Below are positions 12,660 to 22,158 of a DNA stretch of 40,011 bases, in pieces; the first letter of the stretch is position 1, and each line of letters opens with the position of its first letter. The stretch covers positions 1-40,011 of the forward strand of contig JAPWUB010000003.1 of assembly GCA_028275745.1 (NCBI GenBank), given 5' to 3'. Made by a program: the position numbers and the translations under genes. This DNA comes from Desulfurococcales archaeon. Lineage in GTDB: Archaea; Thermoproteota; Thermoprotei_A; Sulfolobales; Ignisphaeraceae. The notes beneath the pieces were generated by a model that was not told the origin of the DNA, did no database searches, and worked only from the letters and a program-made list of their open reading frames with translations.

Positions 12660-13745
12660 TTAGCCGAATAGCGCTGATAGTCCTTCTGCTAGCTGTTCTT
12701 CGCTTACTCCTTCCTTCTTCTCTTCCTCTTTCTTCTCCTCAGCCTTTGGAGCAGCTTGCTGCTGCTGTTGCTGAGCAGGTGCAGGAGCGCTTATGCTAAT
12801 TTGTAGACCTTGGGCAAGCTCAGGAGATTTCATGGCAAGAATCGATGCAATGGTGTATGCTCTTGCAAGTGCAAGTGAAATAACGATCGGGGCTGTCTCC
12901 TTTGTCACTATACCTACTTCAGCTGCTAACCTCTGTGCTCTTGTATATGCTTTTGCTATTGAGATCCTGAGAGCCATGGGTTCTGGTACTACGAGTTCTG
13001 ATGCTAATGCAATTGCTGATTGGGCTGCTGTAATGAACTCTTTTCTAAATGCCTCTATGTCAAGTGTTAGGTTGCTTCCGGGTATAACTACTCCTGCCTC
13101 ATAAGCAACTTTAATTACAGGTCTTAGGAGTTTTGGTGCTATGCCTAGATTATTGAGTATGGATACTAACTCGGGTGTAACTTCTAAACCAGGTCTTAGG
13201 AGTGTGGACTCCTTAGCAATCCACAGAACTCCATCCCTTACTTGTACCGGTATCTTCAGCTTCCCAAAAACACTCATTGCTGGACCTGGCTTTATATTTG
13301 TCTTCATAGGCGTTACTATTATTTCGTTATCTACTTTCTCACCTGGCTTTACCCTCCACCAAACCTTAATGCTATCAAGAACTCTCTTAGCCTCGAATGG
13401 ATTTAGATTTACAAACACCATAATGTTTGTGCCTTGTAGGTACTTAGCAAACTCCTCCCAGTTCTTCATCCCAAGCTCCTTCATAGCTAACTTAAGTAAA
13501 TTATTCTTGAATACCTTTACGACTCCTATACCTTCAAGCCTCTTTCTAAGCTCACTAACATACGATGATGGAAGGCCTGTAGAGTCAATAAGCAACACTG
13601 TCTTGTAGGAGAGGAGAAACTTTTTTGCTTCTTCAACTAAAGCCCTCTTCTCCTCCAATGATCTCCTAGTCCTAACCTTTTTACCTTCTCCACTTAAATA
13701 GGCTTTCTCAAGCATCCTCAATTCTTCACGTAACCTTGCTTTCAT
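12660..13745 (-). CDS. rplP0: 50S ribosomal protein L10 (P0)
   Basis: Long archaeal P0 with acidic tail ...EEKKEEEKKEGVSEEQLAEGLSALFG. Confidence 0.95.
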   Translation of the reverse strand: MKARLREELRMLEKAYLSGEGKKVRTRRSLEEKRALVEEAKKFLLSYKTVLLIDSTGLPSSYVSELRKRLEGIGVVKVFKNNLLKLAMKELGMKNWEEFAKYLQGTNIMVFVNLNPFEAKRVLDSIKVWWRVKPGEKVDNEIIVTPMKTNIKPGPAMSVFGKLKIPVQVRDGVLWIAKESTLLRPGLEVTPELVSILNNLGIAPKLLRPVIKVAYEAGVVIPGSNLTLDIEAFRKEFITAAQSAIALASELVVPEPMALRISIAKAYTRAQRLAAEVGIVTKETAPIVISLALARAYTIASILAMKSPELAQGLQISISAPAPAQQQQQQAAPKAEEKKEEEKKEGVSEEQLAEGLSALFG

Positions 13746-13756
13746 TCTGACTCCAC

Positions 13757-14422
13757 CTATGCTACCTCTATGCTTGGACTGCTTGTGGTTTTTACGTATA
13801 TCTTGGCAAAACCTAATAAAGGTCTTTTAACCTTATCCTCAATGTAGCTTAAAACGGTTAATGCATTTTCAACAAGATCGTCAAGAGACATTGTTTCTAA
13901 GCCTATCTTACACCCAACCCAGGGCTGTTCTTTCGAATGCAGCCTTGTTGTATTGCTGTATCGCATAACCATTTCGCTTAAGCTAGCATTTGGAGGGAGG
14001 GGCACAGGCACCTTACCTCTAGGACCAAGTGCAGGTCCTAGAACCCTGCCAGCCAAACCCATTAGGTCTGCTCTAACCAATATCCAGTCACAACGCTCTG
14101 CAATTTTCTTAGCAGCTTTCTTGTCTATCTTTGATAACTCACTCTTGCTTATAACCATTGCCGCGCCTGCTTTCTGAGCCTCTTGTACTTGAGCATCATC
14201 CACAACCACACATACATTAATCTTTTTTCCAATACCTTTTGGAAGTAGAACTGCGTCTCTAAATCTAAACTCTGGTTGCTTCTTGACATCAACATCCTTG
14301 AACGTTACAATAAGCTCTACACTCTGAGTATATTTCCACGGTCTCTTTGTTGCTAATGCGAGCTGGATAGATTTCTTCAGGGCATCTATAAACTCTGGAG
14401 ACTTAATGCTCATAGTGCTCAT
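13757..14422 (-). CDS. rpl1: 50S ribosomal protein L1
   Basis: LAGRVLGPALGPRGKVPVPLPPNA motif; synteny. Confidence 0.95.
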   Translation of the reverse strand: MSTMSIKSPEFIDALKKSIQLALATKRPWKYTQSVELIVTFKDVDVKKQPEFRFRDAVLLPKGIGKKINVCVVVDDAQVQEAQKAGAAMVISKSELSKIDKKAAKKIAERCDWILVRADLMGLAGRVLGPALGPRGKVPVPLPPNASLSEMVMRYSNTTRLHSKEQPWVGCKIGLETMSLDDLVENALTVLSYIEDKVKRPLLGFAKIYVKTTSSPSIEVA

Positions 14423-14428
14423 AGACGT

Positions 14429-14938
14429 TCACCTGCGGTTCCACTCCTCCTCATACTTCTTAAACAATTCATCGTAAACACCTCTGTTAACTTCAGCCAC
14501 AACTTCTTTCGGATCCTTACCATCAACAGTTAAGCCTATTGACCTAGCACTACCGAGAATTGTCTTAACCGCCGCCTTTAAGCTCTTTGCATTAAGCTCT
14601 GGCTTCTTAAGAATTGCAACCCTTATCACGTCCTCAAGTTTAATATCGCCAACTTTCTTATGAGCAGGGTCGCCAGAAGGCTCTGAAGCGCCTGCAAAGT
14701 GAAGAAGAAGACTTGTTGTTGTTGGCAACTCTAGCTTTACGTCATACTCTTTCGTATCTAAGTCAACAATAATATTTACTGTTACTGTAAACCCTTTGTA
14801 GGGTTCTGTAAGCTTGTTTATTTTCTCAACAACTTCAGCCGCATTTAGACCTGCATCTGTTAGTGCAGGTCCTAAAGGTGGGGCTGTTGATGCTTTTCCT
14901 CCCTCTACCTGTACTTTAATGATTTTTATCCTTGCCAT
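14429..14938 (-). CDS. rpl11: 50S ribosomal protein L11
   Basis: [31 protein letters not shown]. Confidence 0.97.
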   Translation of the reverse strand: MARIKIIKVQVEGGKASTAPPLGPALTDAGLNAAEVVEKINKLTEPYKGFTVTVNIIVDLDTKEYDVKLELPTTTSLLLHFAGASEPSGDPAHKKVGDIKLEDVIRVAILKKPELNAKSLKAAVKTILGSARSIGLTVDGKDPKEVVAEVNRGVYDELFKKYEEEWNRR

Positions 14939-14943
14939 ACCAG

Positions 14944-15540
14944 TTACGCACCTTTCTTAACAGGTCTAATGTAGTCCACTGGAATCGTTATTGTGAGTGG
15001 ATAGCTAGCCTCTAAAATACTTAATGAAACCTCGTTTTTAACTTTATCAATTGCCACAACCCTAGCCTTCATACCCCTAAAGGGACCTGCTATTATCTCT
15101 ACCTCCTCACCTTCCTTCAGCAACTCTATAAGCGACTTGGGCTTCAATAGCGATTCTAGATCATCCCAATTAATTATCCCAGAAACCTTTCCCTTGACGT
15201 GCTTAAGACCTCTTGTAACCTCATAAACTATGTGAAGCCCTGGAACTTCGAGTACAACATACCCCTTTAAGTTGGGTAATGCTAGCATTGAGTATACCGG
15301 AAGATTCCTTGTTTTTACTCTAACCTCAAGCAGAAGCAATACGTTGAGTTCTTGACCTGCTGTAGTACGTATCGCAAAGAAGGTTGCTCTTGGTACAATG
15401 GCTTGTGAAGATCTTGGAGCTACAGCTTCGGGTTTCTCTTCATGTGTAGATTTCTCCGCACCTTCACTACTTTCTGTACCGATTTCTTCAACGTCTTTCG
15501 TTTCCGTCTCATTATTTACATCTTTCATTTCTTCCTCCAT
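14944..15540 (-). CDS. spt5: Transcription elongation factor Spt5 (NusG)
   Basis: NGN domain plus KOW ([22 protein letters not shown]); acidic N-terminal extension; synteny with rpl11 and secE. Confidence 0.92.
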   Translation of the reverse strand: MEEEMKDVNNETETKDVEEIGTESSEGAEKSTHEEKPEAVAPRSSQAIVPRATFFAIRTTAGQELNVLLLLEVRVKTRNLPVYSMLALPNLKGYVVLEVPGLHIVYEVTRGLKHVKGKVSGIINWDDLESLLKPKSLIELLKEGEEVEIIAGPFRGMKARVVAIDKVKNEVSLSILEASYPLTITIPVDYIRPVKKGA

Positions 15541-15559
15541 ACATTTTTACCTCATCTAA

Positions 15560-15784
15560 CTAAACTAGTCCTAACCATAAGAGGAGCTGACGCAATGCAA
15601 ATACAATTGCAAACGCTGTGAGACCCAGAACCATGAATCCAATTAGAATCAGTTTAAGAACTAGTTTAAACTCTTCACTACTGGGCTTCTCAGCTAATTC
15701 TAACACCTTGGGGATATTCTCGAAAGCCTCTTTTAGGCTTCTAGACACTTTTCCTACCTCGAACAACCAGTTCGCTACAACCAA
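15560..15784 (-). CDS. secE: Protein translocase subunit SecE (Sec61 gamma)
   Basis: Small single-TM protein between spt5 and ftsY. Confidence 0.85.
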   Translation of the reverse strand: MVVANWLFEVGKVSRSLKEAFENIPKVLELAEKPSSEEFKLVLKLILIGFMVLGLTAFAIVFALRQLLLWLGLV

Positions 15785-15816
15785 TACCGAGTTACATTAT
15801 ATTGCTTTTTTTTTAT

Positions 15817-16743
15817 CTACTTAAAAAGCATTTTAAGTACTATCTCAGGATCATACTCAATTAAGTCTTCATATTGTTGCCCAACACCGAGGTAGGCTAT
15901 AGGCTTACCCACACCAACGATAACAGATAAAGCTGTACCACCATTTGCATCAGCATCTATTTTAGTTAAAATAACTGTATCAACACCTACAGCCTCATCA
16001 AACCTCTTTACCTGCTCAAGAGCATCATTGCCTGTTAACGCGTCTAAAACTAGGATCTTTAGATGTGGTTTAACAACTCTTACAACCTTTCTGAGCTCGT
16101 TCATGAGATCCTCATCTATATGCATTCTACCCGCAGTATCAATTAGTGCAACATCAAACCCACGCTTCTTAGCATAAAGAATTCCATCGAGAGCTGTAGC
16201 CGCCGGATCTGCACCATACTTTCCCCCAATAAAATCTACAGCTATTCTCTCTGCATGTTTCCTTAGCTGCTCCTGTGCACCAGCCCTAAAGGTATCTGCA
16301 GCGATAACAATTGGTTTGAGATTTGCTTGCTTTAGCTTATAAGCAACTTTTGCAATAGTCGTCGTCTTACCAACGCCATTGATGCCCATAAAAAGCAGTT
16401 TTACAGGGCGTTCCTGCGGCAGTACAGAGCTTACAAAGTTCAGTAGATTAAATCCCGATGCGGAGGAAAGTATTGTAAGTATAGATTGCTGAACATGATC
16501 CTCAACAAACTTCTGAGCGTCCTCACCTCTCCTAATTTTTAGTGTTTCCAGCCTTTTTCTCATGTCATCCACAATTTTCTCGGCAACCTCATATGCAACA
16601 TCAGCCTCTAGCAACTTCATGAAAAGCTCATTAGTGTAATTTTCAATCTCTTTTTCGCTCAGTTCCCTATAAAGAATAGCGTCCTGAACTTTATTAACTA
16701 CTTCTTGAAAAATTTTCTTAAGCTTACCAAACAAAGCATTCAA
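15817..16743 (-). CDS. ftsY: Signal recognition particle receptor FtsY
   Basis: GINGVGKTTTIAKVAYKLK, AADTFRAGAQEQLRKHAERI, IDTAGRMHIDEDLMNEL SRP GTPase motifs. Confidence 0.97.
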   Translation of the reverse strand: MNALFGKLKKIFQEVVNKVQDAILYRELSEKEIENYTNELFMKLLEADVAYEVAEKIVDDMRKRLETLKIRRGEDAQKFVEDHVQQSILTILSSASGFNLLNFVSSVLPQERPVKLLFMGINGVGKTTTIAKVAYKLKQANLKPIVIAADTFRAGAQEQLRKHAERIAVDFIGGKYGADPAATALDGILYAKKRGFDVALIDTAGRMHIDEDLMNELRKVVRVVKPHLKILVLDALTGNDALEQVKRFDEAVGVDTVILTKIDADANGGTALSVIVGVGKPIAYLGVGQQYEDLIEYDPEIVLKMLFK

Positions 16744-16757
16744 CCCAGCACATGAAC

Positions 16758-17213
16758 CTACTTCTTGACCTCTTCAGCGCCTTGAAGAGCTACTACATAC
16801 TCCTGAATCTTTCTCTGTAGTTGCGCATATATGTCATTTAATCTCTTAAGCTCAGCCTCTGTCTGCTTCAAAGACTCTGTCAACTCCTTCTCATATTCTA
16901 TAAGAATCTTCTTAGCGCTTTCTATTGGTACCGTAGCATAGTAATCTTTGCCTATCCTAACTGTTGCCTCATCATTTGAAAGTATCTGTACTTTAATAAA
17001 GACGTAGCCGTTCCTATCTAGAGCTGCTAAAACAGTTTTCTCACTAATCTTCTGTATATTGCTTAGCGTTTCGTAAGCCATTCTTATTTCTTGAATCTCA
17101 GACGCTATGGCAAGAGACCTTGACTGTACAAGCCTTATAGCTTCGCGAAGCTCATCTAGTTGAAGCAGTAGTTTCTGTAATGCTTCCTCAATTTTTTCCT
17201 TATCTGAAGCCAT
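16758..17213 (-). CDS. pfdA: Prefoldin alpha subunit
   Basis: Two flanking coiled coils with beta-hairpin core; synteny. Confidence 0.88.
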   Translation of the reverse strand: MASDKEKIEEALQKLLLQLDELREAIRLVQSRSLAIASEIQEIRMAYETLSNIQKISEKTVLAALDRNGYVFIKVQILSNDEATVRIGKDYYATVPIESAKKILIEYEKELTESLKQTEAELKRLNDIYAQLQRKIQEYVVALQGAEEVKK

Positions 17214-17473
17214 TAAATCACCATTCTAGTGAGTGAGGCAAGATCGCGTACATACCTATTTTCAGCTTTTTCTGGCGGTATCTCAGAGACCTTGAACACC
17301 TTTATATTGCTTCTCTTCACCTTATGTCTGCTACCTAGGAGAGAATAGACAAGTTCAAGTGCTTGTTTTTCATTTAATGCTCTAACTTCAACTACGAACT
17401 TCTGCCATCTAGGTAATTTATCTACGCCTATTAACATTACCCCCTCTATCCTATACACCTTCACTTCATTCAT
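17213..17473 (-). CDS. rplX: 50S ribosomal protein LX (L18a/L20e)
   Basis: Size, sequence and position between pfdA and eif6. Confidence 0.88.
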   Translation of the reverse strand: MNEVKVYRIEGVMLIGVDKLPRWQKFVVEVRALNEKQALELVYSLLGSRHKVKRSNIKVFKVSEIPPEKAENRYVRDLASLTRMVI

Positions 17474-18147
17474 TATCTTGCACCTCCAAACATTTTACTT
17501 ATCCTAAGTATCTCAGGACCGGTAGTCCTTTCACCGACTAGTAGACCTTTAGAGTTTCCAACAAGACCTGACTTAATAAACCCAACTCCGAAGTTGACTG
17601 TACCAACATCAAAAGGAACTTCAAAAATATCTGATAAAAACTCTAATTCCTTCTCCGTAGTCTCTGGATGAGCTAGACCCGCAACATTGTTTACATAAGC
17701 GGCTGAACCAACTGTTGTAAGCCCCGCTATTGTGCCTTTTTCAACAGTTTCGACTTGAAGTACATCGATTATCGGCTTCTTAAGTTCATCAAATGCTTCA
17801 GGGCTTACTAAAGCAGCTTTATCGTTGACAAGCACAATATTTCCTAATGCTGTATACTTAGTCTTTACCACAGCTATGTTAATATCCAGGCTTCTTTTTA
17901 TATTGAGAAGTTCATACTCCTTAGTTATTGGGGGTAGGAGAAGCCCTTTATTGTTACCTACAACAAATATTCCTATAAGCCCTGTATCCCCTATAGACAC
18001 CTTTACTACAGGTGTCTGTAGAATTCTTGACACAAAATCGCAGAATTTTTCATCTGCATCGTAAGGAACTAGCGTGAAAAGGTCATTAGCAAAAATGTAT
18101 ACACCTATATGTGGATTGCCTCTAAAAGTCAGCTTCTCAATTATCAC
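17473..18147 (-). CDS. eif6: Translation initiation factor aIF6
   Basis: Repeats GNPHIGVYIFANDLFTLVP, GNNKGLLLPP, GNSKGLLVGERTTGPEI. Confidence 0.96.
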   Translation of the reverse strand: MIIEKLTFRGNPHIGVYIFANDLFTLVPYDADEKFCDFVSRILQTPVVKVSIGDTGLIGIFVVGNNKGLLLPPITKEYELLNIKRSLDINIAVVKTKYTALGNIVLVNDKAALVSPEAFDELKKPIIDVLQVETVEKGTIAGLTTVGSAAYVNNVAGLAHPETTEKELEFLSDIFEVPFDVGTVNFGVGFIKSGLVGNSKGLLVGERTTGPEILRISKMFGGAR

Positions 18148-18155
18148 TATTTGCT

Positions 18156-18428
18156 CTACCTCTTCACCTCAACAGCAAGACTTGCCTTGAACACGCCACT
18201 ATCTATCTTTGTAACCTTTATTGCTATCCTTCTAGGTGGTTTCTCAATTTTTCTCTTGAATATGTAGTGACTTATTAGCGGGTCTAGTAATACTTTGCCT
18301 CCTAGGTGTCGAGTCAGCAGTTTTCTGATATAACGAATTGCCCTTTTTCCTCTATCCCTCCTACTACCAGCTCTATATACATGTCTAAGATGGATAATGT
18401 ATAGACCTTCAGATTTCTCCTGAGGCAT
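18156..18428 (-). CDS. rpl31e: 50S ribosomal protein L31e
   Basis: YIIHLRHVYRAGSRRDRGKRAIRYIRKLLTRHL. Confidence 0.95.
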   Translation of the reverse strand: MPQEKSEGLYIIHLRHVYRAGSRRDRGKRAIRYIRKLLTRHLGGKVLLDPLISHYIFKRKIEKPPRRIAIKVTKIDSGVFKASLAVEVKR

Positions 18429-18439
18429 TGGTTACAGCC

Positions 18440-18598
18440 CTAAACATCTTCTAGCTTTGATCTACGCCAATGTCTCAGTCTGTACGGTCTTAAAACCCTT
18501 CTTCTGGTCTTCACAGTTACCCATACTGGAACAGGCTGGTTTGATTTTTCTCTATTTATGAGCCTAAGCTTCTTTGCTAAAGGTTTATAGTGTGCCAT
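18440..18598 (-). CDS. rpl39e: 50S ribosomal protein L39e (absent from supplied ORF track)
   Basis: Hand translation: MAHYKPLAKKLRLINREKSNQPVPVWVTVKTRRRVLRPYRLRHWRRSKLEDV*. Confidence 0.97.
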   Translation of the reverse strand: MAHYKPLAKKLRLINREKSNQPVPVWVTVKTRRRVLRPYRLRHWRRSKLEDV

Positions 18599-18610
18599 AA
18601 TGATCCCCAC

Positions 18611-19018
18611 CTACTTTTCTCTAATGCTAATCCTAAACTCTCTCCTTGTCTTCTCATATATTTCTGCCAAAATATCCCTTAGCTCCTCATCGGTTAGAGG
18701 TCTTGTTATCCTGCCCTGTAGAGCTAAAGCTATAAGCCTATCTTCCACAGCTTTTGCTATTTCAGGTCTTACCAGCTTTATATTAGCTAGCCTTTCTCTA
18801 GCTTCAGGCGTGAGTATGGCCCTCAAAATCTCCTGCCTCCTAGCCTCTTCCTCCAACCGCTTCTTTCTAAGCTCTGCCTCCCTAGCCCTTGCCAACATCT
18901 CTTGGTACCTCTTTGCTAACAAAGCTTCTAGCTCCTCATCACCGACTTCCGAATCGTATGGAAGCTCCTCATCATACATTACGTTACACCCATTATAAGC
19001 CTTTGCCTTAACTCTCAC
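18611..19018 (-). CDS. PDCD5-family DNA-binding protein
   Basis: ILRAILTPEARERLANIKLVRPEIAKAVEDRLIALALQGRITRPLTDEELRDIL. Confidence 0.93.
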   Translation of the reverse strand: MRVKAKAYNGCNVMYDEELPYDSEVGDEELEALLAKRYQEMLARAREAELRKKRLEEEARRQEILRAILTPEARERLANIKLVRPEIAKAVEDRLIALALQGRITRPLTDEELRDILAEIYEKTRREFRISIREK

Positions 19019-19045
19019 CTAAAGTAAAATGTCTAGAAAGCCTAA

Positions 19046-19546
19046 TTAACTTGATGAAGCAGAAGATGACGATAATAAAGACTTAGGTGCATACTTAACT
19101 AGTTCTGGCCGTGACTTCACCAATTCTTTAAAGATTTCGAAAGCTATTCTATCTAACAATCTCCTACCTTCATCCGTCAAAACTCTACCCTTTCCCTCAA
19201 CCTTCTTAACCAGCCCAGCTCTCTCAAGCTGTTGCAAAATCTTTCTTATGTGCGACCCTCCACATTTTCTAAAGTGTGGTGGCGCAGAACCCCTTCGCTT
19301 TAAACCACCAAACATAACTCTAAATGTTTCAATTCCTATTGGCTCGCTTGCTAAGTAAAGCTTTCTTAGTACTGCAGCTGCTCTAATGTACCACCAGTCG
19401 GGATCGTCAGGCACACGCTCTCTGTGGGATCCTGTCTTAACAAAGAAAGCCCACTGTGGTGGTCTTACAGCTGTTACATTATTCTTTAGATATTCTGCAA
19501 GCCTTTGGATAAGCATGTCTGCAGGCACATCCCTTACTGTGACCAT
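19046..19546 (-). CDS. rps19e: 30S ribosomal protein S19e
   Basis: RPPQWAFFVKTGSHRERVPDDPDWWYIRAAAVLRKLY. Confidence 0.96.
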   Translation of the reverse strand: MVTVRDVPADMLIQRLAEYLKNNVTAVRPPQWAFFVKTGSHRERVPDDPDWWYIRAAAVLRKLYLASEPIGIETFRVMFGGLKRRGSAPPHFRKCGGSHIRKILQQLERAGLVKKVEGKGRVLTDEGRRLLDRIAFEIFKELVKSRPELVKYAPKSLLSSSSASSS

Positions 19547-19583
19547 GTTGCATTACCATTAATCTAGACTTTTGTTCTTATCC

Positions 19584-19868
19584 TTACTCACTCTTTGGCT
19601 CTCTACTTATAAGCACATATGTGTATCCTCGTATATCAGCAACAATAGCATTTAGTCTCTTAGCTAGCTCTATAATATCTTTATCGGTTACCTTGTCTCG
19701 GGAGCTTCTAAGAAGCTTTATCTTTACAGCTCTATGCTCTTTCAATCTCCTTTCAATCTCCTTTATAATACCTTCGTGAAGCCCTGCCTTACCTATCCTA
19801 ACATCAGCTTTCCCTGCCACCTTTTTCTTCCTTAACTCCTCTGCTAACCCTCTCAGCTTTACCACCAC
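19584..19868 (-). CDS. YhbY/CRM-domain RNA-binding protein
   Basis: VRIGKAGLHEGIIKEIERRLKEHRAVKIKLLRSSRDK; overlaps end of rnp4. Confidence 0.88.
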   Translation of the reverse strand: MVVKLRGLAEELRKKKVAGKADVRIGKAGLHEGIIKEIERRLKEHRAVKIKLLRSSRDKVTDKDIIELAKRLNAIVADIRGYTYVLISREPKSE

Positions 19869-20217
19869 CTCTCACCACAAATTCGTATCTATGGATCCAA
19901 CCACAAGAAAGACATCTTGTTACAACCCTTAAAGCTTTTCCATCTCTACGAGTACGCACTCTTGCATTAAATCCTGGCACCATTATAATGTGACAGTGTT
20001 TACAAATCCACCTCTTTATATCTTTAGGTATCTTAACCCTAGTTCTCATAGATATTCTCTTAATAAGTTCGCCATAGCGCCTAGCATACTCGTAATCACC
20101 TCTCTTGACAGCCTCAATACCAAGCTTAAATAACAATTCCATACGCTCAATAGCAATAATCCTAATGAGCTTTTCGATGTCTCTATCCTTCCTAGTCACC
20201 TTTTGAGCGCCAGCCAT
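19804..20217 (-). CDS. rnp4: RNase P protein component 4 (Rpp21/Rpr2)
   Basis: CKHCHIIMVPGFNARVRTRRDGKALRVVTRCLSCGWIHRYEF. Confidence 0.92.
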   Translation of the reverse strand: MAGAQKVTRKDRDIEKLIRIIAIERMELLFKLGIEAVKRGDYEYARRYGELIKRISMRTRVKIPKDIKRWICKHCHIIMVPGFNARVRTRRDGKALRVVTRCLSCGWIHRYEFVVRGGGKAERVSRGVKEEKGGRES

Positions 20218-20276
20218 TTACACCCCCTAACGCGAATAAAGCTTTTAAGACCTCTCACCATAGGTTTTTACATAGC

Positions 20277-20379
20277 GCCGCGGTAGTATAGCCCGGTCAA
20301 GTATGCGGGCCTCTCGAGCCCGTGACGCCAGCTAATTGGAATGGCGCGGGAGACCCGGGTTCAAATCCCGGCCGCGGCA
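20277..20379 (+). tRNA. tRNA-Glu(CTC) with a 28-nt intron in the variable loop (about 20325..20352)
   Basis: gccgcgg/ccgcggc acceptor; arm CGGGC-CTCTCGA-GCCCG; bulge-helix-bulge CCCG[TGA]CGCC...GGCG CGGG[AGA]; splicing leaves a TGAC variable loop as in the tRNA-Gln here; TATA-like gcttttaaga upstream. Confidence 0.94.
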
Positions 20380-20634
20380 TCAATTTAATAAATTCAAAAC
20401 TTGCATTTATCTTATGGCGTGTAAGAGATCTCATGTATTATCTAACCTTGTACAACTCTCTCTATAGCTTACACTTAGCAATTTCGTAATTTGGTTTAAT
20501 GCTAATAGGTTGAAAGTACATTAAGGAAAGTTGAAAGCCATTTAAAGCGAAGTAGACGTGACACAACTATACACGATCATATATACTTGAGTGTAGTATA
20601 ATCCTAAAGTGGTTCTTTAAATACTGCAGACTGC

Positions 20635-20925
20635 TTATCCCTCTCTAGATCTCCAGAAAGGACAAACAGCACATACCTCTGGGTGTTTATCTATTCTAGG
20701 CCTCCATTCATTATTAATTTGTATTGTGTGCAAAGTAGGTATATCTACATCAAACTTGAGTAGTGTACAAGTACCAGTGACTCTGTCAAAGAATATGCAT
20801 CTCGCAGCCTTTTCTTTGCCTATAATCATAATATTAGAAATTACTGTGGCTAGATCACGTATATACTCCTCCATCGAACCCTCTCTATTCTTGCTCAATT
20901 CCTTGCTTCTCACAATTTTAATCAT
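20635..20925 (-). CDS. Hypothetical cysteine-motif protein
   Basis: ORF with CIFFDRVTGTC and CAVCPFW. Confidence 0.7.
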   Translation of the reverse strand: MIKIVRSKELSKNREGSMEEYIRDLATVISNIMIIGKEKAARCIFFDRVTGTCTLLKFDVDIPTLHTIQINNEWRPRIDKHPEVCAVCPFWRSREG

Positions 20926-21069
20926 ACTATTACAACCTCACATACATGACTAGCTAAAATTAGATGCAGCAGTATTACCAAATACTAATGCTATTCAAGT
21001 AAGATGCTATAAGAACTAAGCCTCAAGACCATAGAATATGGTGACGCTAGATATAACCGCATTAGCTAA

Positions 21070-21132
21070 GGTTATCAGCGCTTTGGCCCCACATCATGAC
21101 ATCAGAGTTTAGCGTGGTCATCACACTTTGTT
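21070..21132 (-). ncRNA. C/D box sRNA candidate; D guide predicted to target U34 of tRNA-Gln(UUG)
   Basis: Minus strand: GTGATGA(C)-ccacgctaaact-CTGA(D')-tgtc-ATGATGT(C')-ggggccaaagcg-CTGA(D); both guides exactly 12 nt; intergenic; TATA-like ccttttaatg upstream. Confidence 0.85.
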
Positions 21133-21281
21133 TCGGTTCATTAAAAGGTTGCCACACCTAATTTATAAACTCTCCTTTTTATGACTTTAACCTTTGAATG
21201 AACTAATTTCTTTAAATTTTTCTCAATAAAGTTACTTAAGCTAGACTAGTTGAATTAGGAAAAAAGGTGTGAGGTGAGAGA

Positions 21282-22130
21282 ATGGTTTTAGGAGCTGTTG
21301 TTATACAGGGTATTGGCAGAAATAGCTACATGATTATTAAGGTGAGAAAACTCATAGCATTGAAGAGGTCTCCATACCAAGAAATTATAATTGCAGAGAC
21401 AGATGATTTTGGAAAGGCCCTTGTTCTCGATGGATACATTCAAAGTTCCGTAAGCGATGAGTATATATACCACGAAAGCCTTGTTCACCCAGCAATGATT
21501 TTGCATCCTAATCCAAAGAGAGTACTGATACTTGGTGGTGGTGAAGGAGCAACACTTAGGGAAGTTTTAAAGCATAACACAGTTGAGGAGGCAACGATGG
21601 TGGATATCGACAAGGATGTTGTCGAACTTTCTAAGGAGTATTTGCCTGAGATGCATCAAGGAGCGTTCTTTGATCGACGTGCACGTGTAATCATAGACGA
21701 TGGAAAGAGATTTGTTGAAAGGGAGCTTGAAAAAGGGTCGAAATACGATGTTGTAATAATGGATCTTACAGATCCGTACTCTAGTGAGATAGCAAAGGAG
21801 CTTTACACCGTAGAGTTCTTTGAAAAAATTTCGAGAATTCTTAGCAATGATGGTGTTGTAGCTACGCAAGCAGGTTCAAAACATTTCTATGAAGATGTCT
21901 ATCTAGCGGTGCTCAACTCTGTTAAGCAATCATTCAAGTACGTATTAGAGTACCAGACATGGATCCCATCATTTGGTTATGCATGCAACTTTATAGTAGG
22001 GTCAAAAAGCATTGATACCTCAATACTGACCGAGGAATACATAGACAAGGTTCTTAAAGATAGAAATGTTACAACTAGGTTTCTAAATGGTAAGAGCCTG
22101 CAAGCATTGCTAAAGCTAGGGGTGTACTAA
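21282..22130 (+). CDS. speE: Spermidine/polyamine aminopropyltransferase
   Basis: RVLILGGGEGATLREVLKH, DIDKDVVELSKEYLP, DVVIMDLTDPY; strong SD-like gaggtga. Confidence 0.93.
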   Translation: MVLGAVVIQGIGRNSYMIIKVRKLIALKRSPYQEIIIAETDDFGKALVLDGYIQSSVSDEYIYHESLVHPAMILHPNPKRVLILGGGEGATLREVLKHNTVEEATMVDIDKDVVELSKEYLPEMHQGAFFDRRARVIIDDGKRFVERELEKGSKYDVVIMDLTDPYSSEIAKELYTVEFFEKISRILSNDGVVATQAGSKHFYEDVYLAVLNSVKQSFKYVLEYQTWIPSFGYACNFIVGSKSIDTSILTEEYIDKVLKDRNVTTRFLNGKSLQALLKLGVY

Positions 22131-22158
22131 AGCTATAGAATCTGTTAAAAGTACAAAA

